A DNA stretch of 64,000 nucleotides from Mobilitalea torta (GCF_050433395.1 NZ_JBNPXH010000003.1:62001-126000), one strand, 5' to 3'. Counted from the stretch's first letter, positions 1 to 8,726 are shown. The notes: generated by a model from the letters alone, not told the origin. Made by a program: numbers and translations.

Positions 1-794
1 TATATCGTGATGTTGCAATTGATACCTATTATGGGGATGCTGCAAGTATCATTAACTACCCCATCTCTAATACTTCCTGGGCGGCACCTCAGAAGTCGGA
101 TGCCGACTATGCAGTTGCTTTCTCCAAGGATGTGAATGGTAATCCCATCTATACCGCTTCCATGAGTTCGGAAGATAAATATGCAGCAGCTTTAAAAGCA
201 GCTCTGGGTTACTTTGAAGCAGCCGGCTATACTGTATCAAACGGTATGGTAACAGCAGCTCCGGCTGGCGCTAAGATGGAATATACCGTTATGATTCCTG
301 GCGATGGCGAGGGAGATCATCCTTCCTTTGCGATTTTAACGGATGCTGCAGCAGCGTTAAAGAGTATTGGCTTTACTTTAACGGTAGACGATCTTGCGGA
401 TTCAGCGGTTCTCTGGGAGAGAATGGATGCGGCTCAGCAGGAATTATGGTGTGCAGCATGGCAGGCAACAATTGATCCTGATATGTACCAGGTTTACCAC
501 AGCACTAACGCAGTGGGCAAGGGCGGAACAGACAGCAACCATTATCATATTGCAGATTCTGACCTGGACACCTTAATTATGGATGCAAGAAAGAGCGATG
601 ATCAGACTTATAGAAAGGCAGCATATAAGCAGTGCCTTGATATCGTTATGGATTGGGCAGTTGAGATTCCGGTTTATCAGAGGCAGAACTGTATTGTATT
701 CAGCGGAGAGCGTGTGAATATGGATACTGTTACCCCGGATGTTACCACATGGTATGACTGGATAGCAGAGATTTATACAATTGAGTTAAAATAA
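1..794 (+). CDS. ABC transporter substrate-binding protein, family 5 (3' part only)
   Basis: This is the C-terminal part of an extracytoplasmic peptide/oligosaccharide-type binding protein (SBP family 5, OppA/DppA class). The reading frame is open from base 3 and the start lies outside the window. The end of the protein shows the usual family pattern: a stretch of alternating hydrophobic and aromatic residues, a region around SNHYHIADSDLD resembling the Asn/Tyr-rich ligand-closing segment, and a tail ending in a YDW...IYTIELK strand. Two permeases and two ATPases follow on the same strand, so it supplies ligand to that importer. The ligand is not known: members carry peptides, nickel, opines or oligosaccharides. 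Confidence 0.85.
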   Translation, partial: YRDVAIDTYYGDAASIINYPISNTSWAAPQKSDADYAVAFSKDVNGNPIYTASMSSEDKYAAALKAALGYFEAAGYTVSNGMVTAAPAGAKMEYTVMIPGDGEGDHPSFAILTDAAAALKSIGFTLTVDDLADSAVLWERMDAAQQELWCAAWQATIDPDMYQVYHSTNAVGKGGTDSNHYHIADSDLDTLIMDARKSDDQTYRKAAYKQCLDIVMDWAVEIPVYQRQNCIVFSGERVNMDTVTPDVTTWYDWIAEIYTIELK

Positions 795-823
795 CCAGCA
801 ATTAATGATCATGTAATAAGCTT

Positions 824-855
824 AAGAGTGCCATGATTAATTTCATGGCATTCTT
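824..855 (+). promoter_or_regulatory. Intercistronic hairpin between binding protein and permease
   Basis: A 13-bp stem (824-836 with 843-855, one G-U pair) closes a TTAATT loop. It has no downstream T run, so it looks less like a full terminator than like an mRNA 3'-end stabiliser or attenuator. Such a hairpin after the binding-protein gene commonly raises its level over the membrane components; that role here is inference. Confidence 0.55.
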
Positions 856-942
856 ATGCTTATGTTATAACCTAGGACAACCGGCTTGCCACAGGTCAGT
901 GTCTGGTACAGGCTATTAGTATAAAGATTGGGGATGCATCTT

Positions 943-1929
943 ATGCGGAAGTTTCTTATAAAAAGATTAGCAATAAGTGTTATTATACTGTTTTTTATCG
1001 CCTTGATTATATATACTGTAATTCGCTGCATGCCTACCTCCTATGTGGAAGGCATGGCAAGGCAGAAGGCTACCCTTCCGGGCGGGAAGTCCTATTCGCA
1101 ATGGTTGGCAGAGTTAGAGGCTGCTTATGGTTTGGACGTTGGAATTGTTCCCGGATTTATTCGCTGGTTAGGGCAAGCAATACAAGGAAAGTTTGGAGAT
1201 TCATGGGCTTTCAATGTTCCGGTGACAGAGAAATTTTCCAGAGTAATCTGGTACTCCTTTATGCTGGGTGCGGCATCATTTATATTAGAGATTATCTTGG
1301 CGATTCCTTTGGGTATTATGGCTGCGAGAAAGCAGTACAGCAGGGCGGATTATGCCATTAGTGTGTTTGCCTTGATTGGAATTTCCCTTCCTTCGTTTTT
1401 CTTTGCGACGGTTTTAAAATGGGTATTTTCAATTAAATTGGGCTGGTTTGATTTATTCGGAATGATTGATCGTATGCACGAGCAAATGAGTCCGGTGGGA
1501 CAGGCAATAGATATTGCCAAGCATTTTGTGCTGCCGGTGTTGACATTGACTATAGTAAGCGTCGGATCGCTTATGAGATATACAAGAACGAATATGCTTG
1601 AGGTATTGAATTCGGATTATATCCGTACCGCAAGAGCTAAGGGACTGTCCGAGCGGAGGGTTGTGAATTATCATGCCTTTCGCAATACGCTGATCCCGAT
1701 TGTTACTATTCTGGGAGCTTCTCTGCCTGGATTGTTCGGAGGAGCAATGATTACGGAGACCTTATTTCAGATTGAGGGAATTGGATATACCTCTTATAAG
1801 GCAATGACGACCGGGGATATTCCTTTTTCCATGTTCTATATGGTCTTCCTGGCAATTCTTACGCTTATTGGAAACTTGATTGCAGATGTTCTATATGCGG
1901 TTGTGGATCCAAGAGTCAGAATAAATTAG
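943..1929 (+). CDS. Oligopeptide-type ABC transporter permease (OppB/DppB class)
   Basis: Inner membrane permease of the importer begun by the binding protein. The 328-aa product starts MRKFLIKRLA, a typical OppB opening, with a first membrane helix at about residues 8-30, a short external segment, then five more helices. The EAA-like cytoplasmic loop with RTARAKGLSERRV is present (about residues 230-245) and would contact the ATPases. The ATG at 943 is preferred over the upstream TTG (928) and ATG (934), because the GGGG block at 930-933 then lies about nine bases upstream. The stop is 12 bases before the second permease. Length fits the family (about 310-330 aa). Confidence 0.9.
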   Translation: MRKFLIKRLAISVIILFFIALIIYTVIRCMPTSYVEGMARQKATLPGGKSYSQWLAELEAAYGLDVGIVPGFIRWLGQAIQGKFGDSWAFNVPVTEKFSRVIWYSFMLGAASFILEIILAIPLGIMAARKQYSRADYAISVFALIGISLPSFFFATVLKWVFSIKLGWFDLFGMIDRMHEQMSPVGQAIDIAKHFVLPVLTLTIVSVGSLMRYTRTNMLEVLNSDYIRTARAKGLSERRVVNYHAFRNTLIPIVTILGASLPGLFGGAMITETLFQIEGIGYTSYKAMTTGDIPFSMFYMVFLAILTLIGNLIADVLYAVVDPRVRIN

Positions 1930-1941
1930 GAGGTGTGATTC

Positions 1942-3684
1942 ATGAAGAAAGATGAGAGAAAAGAGCATATCAGCACTTCCACAGCCCTCGATGATGAGCA
2001 GAGAATCAAGGTTCTATCTCCCGGAATGCTTGTAGCAAAACGTTTTTTCCGGAATCGTCTGGCGGTAATCGGACTGGTGATTATTCTGGTCATGTTTGTT
2101 TTTTCCTTTATTGGGGGATTATTGATGCCCTACAAGGAATCCCAGGTGTTTCGAGTAGAGGAGGCCGTAGAGAAGGATTATGCAGGACTGGCCGTTAATG
2201 TGGATTATCAGTATGTGGATGCAGATGGCACCAGCTTCCCTCCGGTGGCTAAGGCGCAGTTGATTCTGGCCATCAACCGGAATGAAGAGAGCTTTGTTGC
2301 CAAGGATATAATGTATTCCATTGTCAAAGAAGGGGACGAGTTCTACCGGATTGTTGAATACGATGACTTTGCCACGGTGAGGAGTCTAAAAGGAGTGGAC
2401 CGCTTTACAGCTGAGGGCTCCGCCGAGGTGACGAAGGAGATGCAGAGTGCTTATAGGGCAGCTGTAGATGCTGGAGAGACATCTTTTCAATTGGATGGTA
2501 CAACCTACTATATCAATAACAATGGGAAGAACACTTCCATTGCAATAGCTAAGGATATCAGTCTTGTGTCGAAGCTGATATTTCATTCCTATTCCCAGGA
2601 TACTGCTTTGGACTATGCCTTCCGCCTGGAAGCAGAGAGAGCAATTGATGCCAAAGCTTCCTCCTTTTCGGTAAATGGATCAATCTATACCATGGAGTAT
2701 GATGCGGAGGATAATTCTGCGATTTTCTATTTGATGAATGGCAATGAGAAAACTGCTTATGCCATGGCTTCCACAATGACCATTAATGCGGTTGTGGATG
2801 AATTCCTGACCATTGAGTTTAAGGACGCCGCAACAGAAGCAGTTGCAAACGGTGATTCCAGCTTCATCCTGCCGGATCAGAGCGGTAATGAGGTGGAGTA
2901 TAAGGTGGTTCGAAAGGATAATCAGTATATCATAAGAAAATATACGGTAACACAGTTAAATAATATTTACGAAGCGCCTTCAAAGGCACATCCGGTAGGG
3001 ACGGACGGCAATGGAATGGATATTCTGACCCGGTTGATGTATGGGGGTAGGGTATCTCTGATGCTTGGCTTTGCGGTAGTGTTCATTGAGACCTTTCTTG
3101 GAGTCATTATGGGCGGTATTGCAGGATATTTTGGAAAATGGGTGGATACTCTTATTATGCGTATTGTGGATATTATGTATTGTATTCCCTCCATGCCCCT
3201 TTATATCATTATGGGGTCTATTATGGACTACATGAAAATTGACCCGATGCAGCGGCTTTATATGTTAATGCTGATTCTTGGCCTTCTAGGATGGCCCTCG
3301 ATTGCCAGAATGGTCCGCGGGCAGATCCTTTCCCTCAGAGAGCAGGAGTTCATGATTGCTACGGAGGCCTTAGGTATCAGTGTTCCGAAAAGAATCTTTA
3401 AGCATCTGGTTCCTAATGTTATTCCCCAGTTGACTGTTATTGCAACTATGAGCTTGGGCAGCATTATTCTGACGGAGGCGACATTGAGCTTCCTTGGCTT
3501 GGGTGTGAAATTCCCCCTTGCCTCCTGGGGTAATATTATCAATGCGGTAAATAATATCCATGTTATGAAAAGTTATTTGTTTGTATGGATGCCGGCAGGC
3601 TTTCTGATATTGATTACTGTTCTGGGCTTTAATTTTATTGGCGATGGATTGCGGGATGCATTTGATCCCAAGATGAAGAGGTAG
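1942..3684 (+). CDS. OppC/DppC-class permease with a large repeat-containing extracytoplasmic insert
   Basis: Second permease of the importer; start ATG follows AGGAGG-type spacing. At 580 aa it is nearly twice the usual OppC length (about 300). The first membrane helix is at about residues 38-62 and the normal OppC core resumes near residue 345 (HPVGTDGNGMDILTRLMYG), with EAA-loop ATEALGISVPKRI further on. The extra ~280 residues between them would face outside. They contain four weak repeats starting near residues 110, 174, 234 and 300, each with A-[IV]-x4-5-S-F followed by a strand with Y. The reading frame is uninterrupted, so this is a genuine insertion. Its role is unknown; it could help capture ligand or contact the cell wall. 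Confidence 0.9.
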   Translation: MKKDERKEHISTSTALDDEQRIKVLSPGMLVAKRFFRNRLAVIGLVIILVMFVFSFIGGLLMPYKESQVFRVEEAVEKDYAGLAVNVDYQYVDADGTSFPPVAKAQLILAINRNEESFVAKDIMYSIVKEGDEFYRIVEYDDFATVRSLKGVDRFTAEGSAEVTKEMQSAYRAAVDAGETSFQLDGTTYYINNNGKNTSIAIAKDISLVSKLIFHSYSQDTALDYAFRLEAERAIDAKASSFSVNGSIYTMEYDAEDNSAIFYLMNGNEKTAYAMASTMTINAVVDEFLTIEFKDAATEAVANGDSSFILPDQSGNEVEYKVVRKDNQYIIRKYTVTQLNNIYEAPSKAHPVGTDGNGMDILTRLMYGGRVSLMLGFAVVFIETFLGVIMGGIAGYFGKWVDTLIMRIVDIMYCIPSMPLYIIMGSIMDYMKIDPMQRLYMLMLILGLLGWPSIARMVRGQILSLREQEFMIATEALGISVPKRIFKHLVPNVIPQLTVIATMSLGSIILTEATLSFLGLGVKFPLASWGNIINAVNNIHVMKSYLFVWMPAGFLILITVLGFNFIGDGLRDAFDPKMKR

Positions 3685-3692
3685 GTGAGGAA

Positions 3693-4868
3693 ATGGGATT
3701 ATTAAAGCAGAAAAAAGCAAAAAACGTTAATTACATCTCCGGCAAGGAAGCGCACAGGATTTCCAAAGAGAACTGGAAGATAACCAGTCAGATGGAAAAA
3801 AAGAAGAAGCGTAAGAATGTTCCGAGAGAGGAATATATTACGAAGATGAAAAATCCGGAGAACGTAGTGGAATTTGATAATCTGCATACCTATTTCTATA
3901 CGGATGTCGGCACCGTGAAAGCCGTAGATGGTGTGTCTTTTGATATTCCGCAAGGGAAAACCGTAGGTGTGGTAGGAGAATCCGGCTGTGGTAAATCAGT
4001 AACCAGTCTGTCTATTATGCAATTGGTTCAAAGACCCCAGGGACAGATTGTAAAGGGAGCCATTCGGTTTAACACAGGCAAGGAGGTTTATGATATTGCC
4101 CAAACCCCCACTGTAGAGATGCAGAAGCTGAGAGGCAATATGCTCTCCATGATATTCCAGGAACCAATGACCAGTTTGAATCCGGTATTCCGGATTGGCG
4201 CACAGATTGATGAGGTTATTGCTCTCCATAATCAGAAGATGCCCAAAGAGGAAGTAAAAACACGTTCCATCCAGATGTTAGAGACAGTAGGTATTGCCAA
4301 CAGTGAGGGTGTTTATAAGATGTATCCCCATGAATTGTCCGGTGGTATGCGTCAGCGTGTTATGATAGCTATGGGGCTGGCCTGTAACCCCAGACTGATT
4401 ATTGCGGATGAGCCCACAACCGCTCTGGATGTTACCATTCAGGCACAGATTTTGGAGCTTCTGCGCAATTTGAAGGATCAGACCAATAGCAGTATCATGC
4501 TGATTACCCATGACCTGGGTGTCATTGCAGAAATGGCAGATTTTGTAGTGGTAATGTATGCCGGAAGGATAGTAGAACGTGGCCTGGCAACGGAGATTTT
4601 TAAGAATCCTCTGCATCCCTATACCATCGGGCTGATGAACAGCAAGCCTGTTGTTGGTAAAGAGGTCGACCGTCTCTACAGTATTCCCGGGAAAGTGCCA
4701 AATCCTATTGACATGCCGAATTACTGCTATTTTAAGGATCGCTGCGAGCAGTGCATTGGCGCATGCGAGGGAGAATATCCAAAGGAAGTCTACCTGACAC
4801 CGACTCATGCGGTATCCTGCTATCTTCATGCAGGCGGGCAGAAGGAGGGGATAAGCAATGGCCGATAA
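3693..4868 (+). CDS. Oligopeptide-type ABC transporter ATP-binding protein (OppD/DppD class)
   Basis: ATPase of the importer. Walker A GESGCGKS is at residues 95-102, the signature LSGGMRQR at about 215-222 and Walker B LIIADEP at about 235-241, followed by the H-loop in LLITHDLG. The C-terminal oligopeptide-transporter extension has the cysteine pattern C-x5-C-x2-C-x3-C seen in OppD/DppD proteins, some of which bind an iron-sulfur cluster. The ATG at 3693 has AGGTGAGG just upstream. This start gives an unusual lysine-rich N-terminal extension of about 55 residues before the ATPase core; the internal Met at residue 34 is an alternative. It overlaps the next ATPase gene by 11 bases, implying translational coupling. 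Confidence 0.92.
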   Translation: MGLLKQKKAKNVNYISGKEAHRISKENWKITSQMEKKKKRKNVPREEYITKMKNPENVVEFDNLHTYFYTDVGTVKAVDGVSFDIPQGKTVGVVGESGCGKSVTSLSIMQLVQRPQGQIVKGAIRFNTGKEVYDIAQTPTVEMQKLRGNMLSMIFQEPMTSLNPVFRIGAQIDEVIALHNQKMPKEEVKTRSIQMLETVGIANSEGVYKMYPHELSGGMRQRVMIAMGLACNPRLIIADEPTTALDVTIQAQILELLRNLKDQTNSSIMLITHDLGVIAEMADFVVVMYAGRIVERGLATEIFKNPLHPYTIGLMNSKPVVGKEVDRLYSIPGKVPNPIDMPNYCYFKDRCEQCIGACEGEYPKEVYLTPTHAVSCYLHAGGQKEGISNGR

Positions 4869-5859
4869 GAAAAGAAAAGATAATACAGCAGATGATATCA
4901 TTCTGGAAGTAAAGGAACTGAAGAAATATTTTCCGATTAAAACCGGCGCTTTGTCAAGACAGAAGGGTGAAGTAAAGGCGGTTGACGGTATCAGCTTTCA
5001 GATAAAAAGGGGAACCACTATGGGTCTGGTTGGAGAATCCGGCTGCGGAAAATCTACTGCCGGAAGAACCATTCTTAGATTACAGGAAAAAACGGATGGC
5101 GAGGTTCTGTTTAACGGTAAGGATATTTTCAAAATGAATAAACAGGAATTAAGGGCCGTGAGAACGAAGATGCAGATTATCTTCCAGGATCCTTATTCCA
5201 GCCTCTCTCCTAGATTACCGGTCGGTGAGATTATCGGAGAGGCAGTAAAGCAGCACAGGATTGTTCCTGACAATCAGTATGAGGAATATCTGGATGATAT
5301 TATGGCTTCCTGCGGTCTGCAGCCCTACCACAAAGACCGCTATCCCCATGAATTCTCGGGAGGACAGAGGCAGAGAATTTGTATTGCGAGGGCGCTTGCA
5401 CTAAATCCCGAGTTTATTGTATGCGATGAGCCTGTCTCCGCCCTGGATGTATCTATCCAGGCGCAGATTATCAATTTGCTGAAGGATTTACAGGATAGCC
5501 GCAATCTGACCTATTTATTTATCTCCCATGATCTGTCTGTCGTGGAGCATATCTCCGACACCGTAGGTGTTATGTATCTGGGCAGCATGGTTGAGTATGG
5601 TGGAAAGAAGGATATTTTCAGTAATCCGGCTCACCCCTATACCCAGGCATTATTAAGCGCCGCTCCTGTACCGGATCCTGAGAAGAAGATGAACCGGATT
5701 ATCCTGGAGGGAAGCATTCCTTCTCCGGCCAATCCGCCTTCGGGATGCAAATTCCATACCAGATGCAATCGGTGTATGGAAAGATGTAAGACAGAAGTGC
5801 CGGTAGTGAGAGAGATTGAAAAGGATCACTTTGTTGTATGTCATCTTTATGATAAGTAA
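4858..5859 (+). CDS. Oligopeptide-type ABC transporter ATP-binding protein (OppF/DppF class)
   Basis: Second ATPase of the heterodimeric motor. Walker A GESGCGKST lies near residues 59-67, the signature is FSGGQRQR, and Walker B FIVCDEP is followed by SALDVSIQAQ. The C-terminal domain again has the cysteine-containing HTRCNRCMERC motif typical of OppD/OppF. The 333-aa length is standard. It is the last gene of the importer operon and starts inside the end of the preceding ATPase gene. Confidence 0.93.
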   Translation: MADKKRKDNTADDIILEVKELKKYFPIKTGALSRQKGEVKAVDGISFQIKRGTTMGLVGESGCGKSTAGRTILRLQEKTDGEVLFNGKDIFKMNKQELRAVRTKMQIIFQDPYSSLSPRLPVGEIIGEAVKQHRIVPDNQYEEYLDDIMASCGLQPYHKDRYPHEFSGGQRQRICIARALALNPEFIVCDEPVSALDVSIQAQIINLLKDLQDSRNLTYLFISHDLSVVEHISDTVGVMYLGSMVEYGGKKDIFSNPAHPYTQALLSAAPVPDPEKKMNRIILEGSIPSPANPPSGCKFHTRCNRCMERCKTEVPVVREIEKDHFVVCHLYDK

Positions 5860-5896
5860 CACGGAAAAGCGGTAAGCAGAATTTTGCTGAATAGAA

Positions 5897-6190
5897 ATGG
5901 ATGGAATTATGAGAAGAGAGATAGGAGATAATGGCAAGGCTGAAAACGCAGATAGAAGGATGGAGCCGGAGGAAGACAGGGTGATTGCCGATATGAATAT
6001 AGAGGGAATGCCATGGCATATGCAGGGGAAATCCTTATATCCGCAGAGCCAGGAGCCCCAGCCTCCATTGACGAAAAAAGAGCTATGGCGGTTGACTTTC
6101 AATGCTACAGCGGCTGCATTATTAATTGCAATTATATTTTTGGGTGCATTTTTTCTCTTTATTCTGTTTTGTATCCATGTATGGTTTTAA
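5897..6190 (+). CDS. Small single-pass membrane protein, unknown function
   Basis: A 97-aa reading frame that I do not recognise. The first 60 residues are charged and soluble, and the last ~30 (about residues 70-95) form one strong hydrophobic helix, so it would be C-terminally anchored. It follows the importer ATPase by 37 bases on the same strand and is followed by a strong terminator, so it may be the final gene of that operon. The start is uncertain: the ATG at 5909 is an alternative, and neither has a strong ribosome site. It may be an accessory factor of the transporter or unrelated. Confidence 0.55.
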   Translation: MDGIMRREIGDNGKAENADRRMEPEEDRVIADMNIEGMPWHMQGKSLYPQSQEPQPPLTKKELWRLTFNATAAALLIAIIFLGAFFLFILFCIHVWF

Positions 6191-6233
6191 CACATTGTTA
6201 ATTGAATAGAGTGTTCCGAGGATGCTTTTATAG

Positions 6234-6280
6234 CTGTCGGGAGAGAATTTATGGAAGTAAATTCTCTCCCGGCAGTTTTT
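6234..6280 (+). terminator. Rho-independent terminator of the opp-type operon
   Basis: An 18-bp stem (6234-6251 with 6258-6275, one G-U pair) with a six-base loop is followed by TTTTT. Confidence 0.9.
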
Positions 6281-6444
6281 CGATTCGTCCTTATCTGCAC
6301 AGGTCATATTCTGCGATGATACCGGCAAATTCAAAAGATGGAGATAAGCCGTTATTATGAATAATTACAGAGCAATCCGGTTAAAATTAACATTAAAGTT
6401 ATGGGTGCCCATGGAAATCACAGGAAGAAGACGGAGGCAGAAGG

Positions 6445-7164
6445 ATGAAGAAATATTATTTGCTAATTTTAATTGTCAGTGCAGGATTATTAATATCCAG
6501 CCCGAGGCAGGCACTGGCTGCAACAGGACTGTCGGAGGCGGAAGAAATACTTCTGGACAAGCTGGGTGCAGGGGTGGAAGTGGATGGAGAGACAAGATAT
6601 ATTCCGGTTGCGTATTTAAATCAAATAGAGAATGAGTTAATCAGAAATAAAACGGATCTTACCATGGAGCAGGCAGAGGCAGTTGCGGAAAAATGGAATG
6701 AGGTGTCCCGCCTTATGGAGGATATGGATATTCAGGATGTGATGAATGTCCAGAGCCCGGAGACTGCGCTGAAATTACTGACCCTGGTCAGCGAAGCCGC
6801 TTCAGAGATTGGCTATTCCGTCACTCTTGACCTTTCGAACGGAAGTGTTAATATTACGGATCCGGAGGGAGAAGAGGTCTATCTCGCGAAAAACACAATC
6901 AAACAGACGGGCTTTGAATACCAGCCGGTGCTTATAGGCGGAAGGGTGCTTTTGTCCGTTTTTGCCGCTTGTATATTCTTATATGCTGTTGGAAACATAT
7001 ACCTTCGGTGGAAGAAAACAATGAAATATAAGAAACAGCCCAAGAAAAGCAGATTATCAGAGGAAGAGAAGGAAGCGATCATGGAGAGATTGATAGCGGA
7101 TCTGCGGGCAGGGATAATGGCGGATCAGATAGTCGGAGCAGATACCGGAGATGGGGCCAGATGA
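6445..7164 (+). CDS. Secreted/membrane-anchored protein coupled to a class D sortase
   Basis: A 239-aa protein with an N-terminal signal peptide ending near ALAATG (residues 22-27), an extracytoplasmic, acidic, largely helical region (about 30-160), one membrane helix (about 163-187) and a basic then acidic cytoplasmic tail. The ATG has GGAGG seven bases upstream. Its stop overlaps the start codon of the sortase gene (ATGA), so the two are translationally coupled. No LPxTG-like sorting motif is visible, so it is unlikely to be an ordinary sortase substrate; a structural or regulatory partner of the sortase is more likely. I do not recognise a named family. Confidence 0.75.
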   Translation: MKKYYLLILIVSAGLLISSPRQALAATGLSEAEEILLDKLGAGVEVDGETRYIPVAYLNQIENELIRNKTDLTMEQAEAVAEKWNEVSRLMEDMDIQDVMNVQSPETALKLLTLVSEAASEIGYSVTLDLSNGSVNITDPEGEEVYLAKNTIKQTGFEYQPVLIGGRVLLSVFAACIFLYAVGNIYLRWKKTMKYKKQPKKSRLSEEEKEAIMERLIADLRAGIMADQIVGADTGDGAR

Positions 7165-7931
7165 AGAGAAAAATGTTTCGAGGGCTGGTATATCTGTGCT
7201 TCTCATTCCTTCTCCTGCTGGTGGGATGCGGAATTATATTAAAGCTCATGTTTCCGGGAATTAATATTTTGTATGGTATTAATTCTATAGTGTCAAGAAA
7301 AGAGGATATAGGGATCGGTCCGGAGCTGAAATCGATCTATCAGCCGGAGCTTTCTGCAGAGGAAGGAACCCGGGCTTTGGAGGATGGCAAGTCTTCTTAT
7401 GGAACAGCGGGCTTCAGACTGGGAGAAGGGGCGGATGCCAATGGGGCACAGGAAGCCGATGAACAGGAAGTAGAAACGGTTTCAATGAATGAGCTGCAAT
7501 TTCCGGATTTGGGAATGCATTATGCCATGCTTTTTTGTGCCAGGATACAGCTGGAGGCTCCGGTTTACTGGGGGGATACCAAAGAAATCCTGCATTCCGG
7601 AGTCGGCCAGTATACCGGAAGCTTTCTTCCGGGCTTTGGACGCAGTATTTTGCTTTCGGGACATAATACGAGCTTTTTTAAACCGCTGGAAAAAATAGAG
7701 GAAGGAGATATCGTAACCTGCAGAACCAATTATGGAGAATATCGTTATGTGGTGAAAGAGGTGCTGGTAATGAGTGCGGAAGACGCGCAGAGACAGATGG
7801 ATGGGATCTTGTCCTCCCGGGAAGAGGTCTTAATTATGTATACTTGTTATCCGTTTGAATCCATTGCAAAGAACAGGGATAAGCGCCTGTTTGTATATGC
7901 TGATAAAGTACAGGGTCCCCTCATAAAATAA
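7161..7931 (+). CDS. Class D-type sortase
   Basis: A 256-aa membrane-anchored transpeptidase that would attach sorting-signal proteins to the cell envelope. It has an N-terminal membrane helix (about residues 8-30), an acidic linker, and a C-terminal sortase domain (about 112-250). The catalytic His is in LLSGHN (H168), the catalytic Cys in MYTCYPF (C229), and the Arg follows in NRDKR (R239 or R242). The short loop between the Cys and Arg motifs fits class D or E enzymes of Firmicutes. The start overlaps the preceding gene by four bases. Substrates must lie outside this window; no sorting-signal protein was found in it. Confidence 0.88.
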   Translation: MKRKMFRGLVYLCFSFLLLLVGCGIILKLMFPGINILYGINSIVSRKEDIGIGPELKSIYQPELSAEEGTRALEDGKSSYGTAGFRLGEGADANGAQEADEQEVETVSMNELQFPDLGMHYAMLFCARIQLEAPVYWGDTKEILHSGVGQYTGSFLPGFGRSILLSGHNTSFFKPLEKIEEGDIVTCRTNYGEYRYVVKEVLVMSAEDAQRQMDGILSSREEVLIMYTCYPFESIAKNRDKRLFVYADKVQGPLIK

Positions 7932-7943
7932 GGGGGCCCTGTA
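7909..7943. terminator. Hairpin between convergent sortase and 35-aa ORF
   Basis: A 13-bp stem (7909-7921 with 7931-7943, one G-U pair) overlaps the sortase stop codon. There is no clear T run on either strand, so termination is only probable. Confidence 0.45.
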
Positions 7944-7962
7944 TGGAGAAGTGGGGAAAGTT

Positions 7963-8070
7963 TTAGTGAAAAGCAAAATAAATACCGGTGATGATGCTGA
8001 TCCACAGCAGTAGGCTGATGGCCAAGCCATGAATTAAGCCACGGAAAAATTTAAGTTCGTTTGTCCGCAT
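7963..8070 (-). CDS. 35-aa single-helix membrane peptide
   Basis: A short open frame on the minus strand encodes a 35-residue peptide: a charged start (MRTNELKFFRG), then one hydrophobic helix running to the C-terminus (GLAISLLLWISIITGIYFAF). The start is well supported: GGAGGT lies seven bases upstream of the ATG. It ends 32 bases before the sortase stop, in convergent orientation. Function is unknown; it is probably a small inner-membrane protein. Confidence 0.65.
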   Translation of the reverse strand: MRTNELKFFRGLIHGLAISLLLWISIITGIYFAFH

Positions 8071-8220
8071 TTCGAGTACCTCCTGCAACATATCTTTCGG
8101 ATTAGTATGGTCCATTTATCCAAAATCATACAGTCATCCATAGATTACATATATCAATACCATAAAACACACAAAAAATTAATGTTTATATAATTAAAAT
8201 AAATATGATTGATTATATAA

Positions 8221-8236
8221 ATATCTAATTAGATAT
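8221..8236. promoter_or_regulatory. 16-bp perfect palindrome, probable operator
   Basis: The sequence atatctaattagatat is a perfect palindrome that abuts the -35 element of the following promoter. Its TCTAA/TTAGA half-sites match those of the ArsR-like operators near 56.95 and 57.02 kb. Autoregulation by the ArsR protein encoded at 8723 is a reasonable inference. Confidence 0.5.
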
Positions 8237-8263
8237 TGACATCCTGGAATATATGTGTATAAT
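8236..8263 (+). promoter_or_regulatory. SigA-type promoter of the 125-aa/ArsR operon
   Basis: TTGACA (8236-8241) and TATAAT (8258-8263) are both perfect consensus hexamers, separated by 16 bases and about 85 bases upstream of the first start codon. Confidence 0.8.
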
Positions 8264-8348
8264 TAAAGTGAATAAAATGCATATGTTTTATGGCAATTTT
8301 ATTAGAATATAAGGCAATGTATGCCGTAATGGACAAGGGGAGGCTATT

Positions 8349-8726
8349 ATGAACGATGTAAAAAAAGAGGCTGTATTCTCATATTTTGATGGAAGAATTG
8401 AGGAATGCAGCCGGCAGAGGAATGCGCTGTTGGACGACGGGCGGAAGGATGAGGCGGTTTTTGAAAAGATTCGTGCTAATGTCTATGATATTTTCAAGAG
8501 CGTATTTACCGTTGCATTAAAATCTGCAAAGGGTACCAATGATCCGGAGGCTGTTCAGAAGTTTTATTTGCAGAAGATGGAGGAATTGCCTTCTGCCTGG
8601 AGGGATTCCTATAAAAAGGCCGAGCAATTTGGGGATGTGGAAAAGCTGCATATTGAAAGTATCAAGTTGGAGACATTGGAGGAGATACGTTCCTCAATGA
8701 AAGAAATCTGGGGGGACAAACAATGA
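8349..8726 (+). CDS. Conserved-type hypothetical protein paired with ArsR regulator
   Basis: A 125-aa soluble, charged, predicted mostly helical protein without membrane segments or an obvious catalytic motif. The ATG follows GGGGAGG. Its stop overlaps the start of the ArsR/DUF2087 regulator (ATGA), so the two are co-translated and probably work together, for example as a ligand-sensing or inhibitory partner. I do not recognise the family. Confidence 0.75.
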   Translation: MNDVKKEAVFSYFDGRIEECSRQRNALLDDGRKDEAVFEKIRANVYDIFKSVFTVALKSAKGTNDPEAVQKFYLQKMEELPSAWRDSYKKAEQFGDVEKLHIESIKLETLEEIRSSMKEIWGDKQ

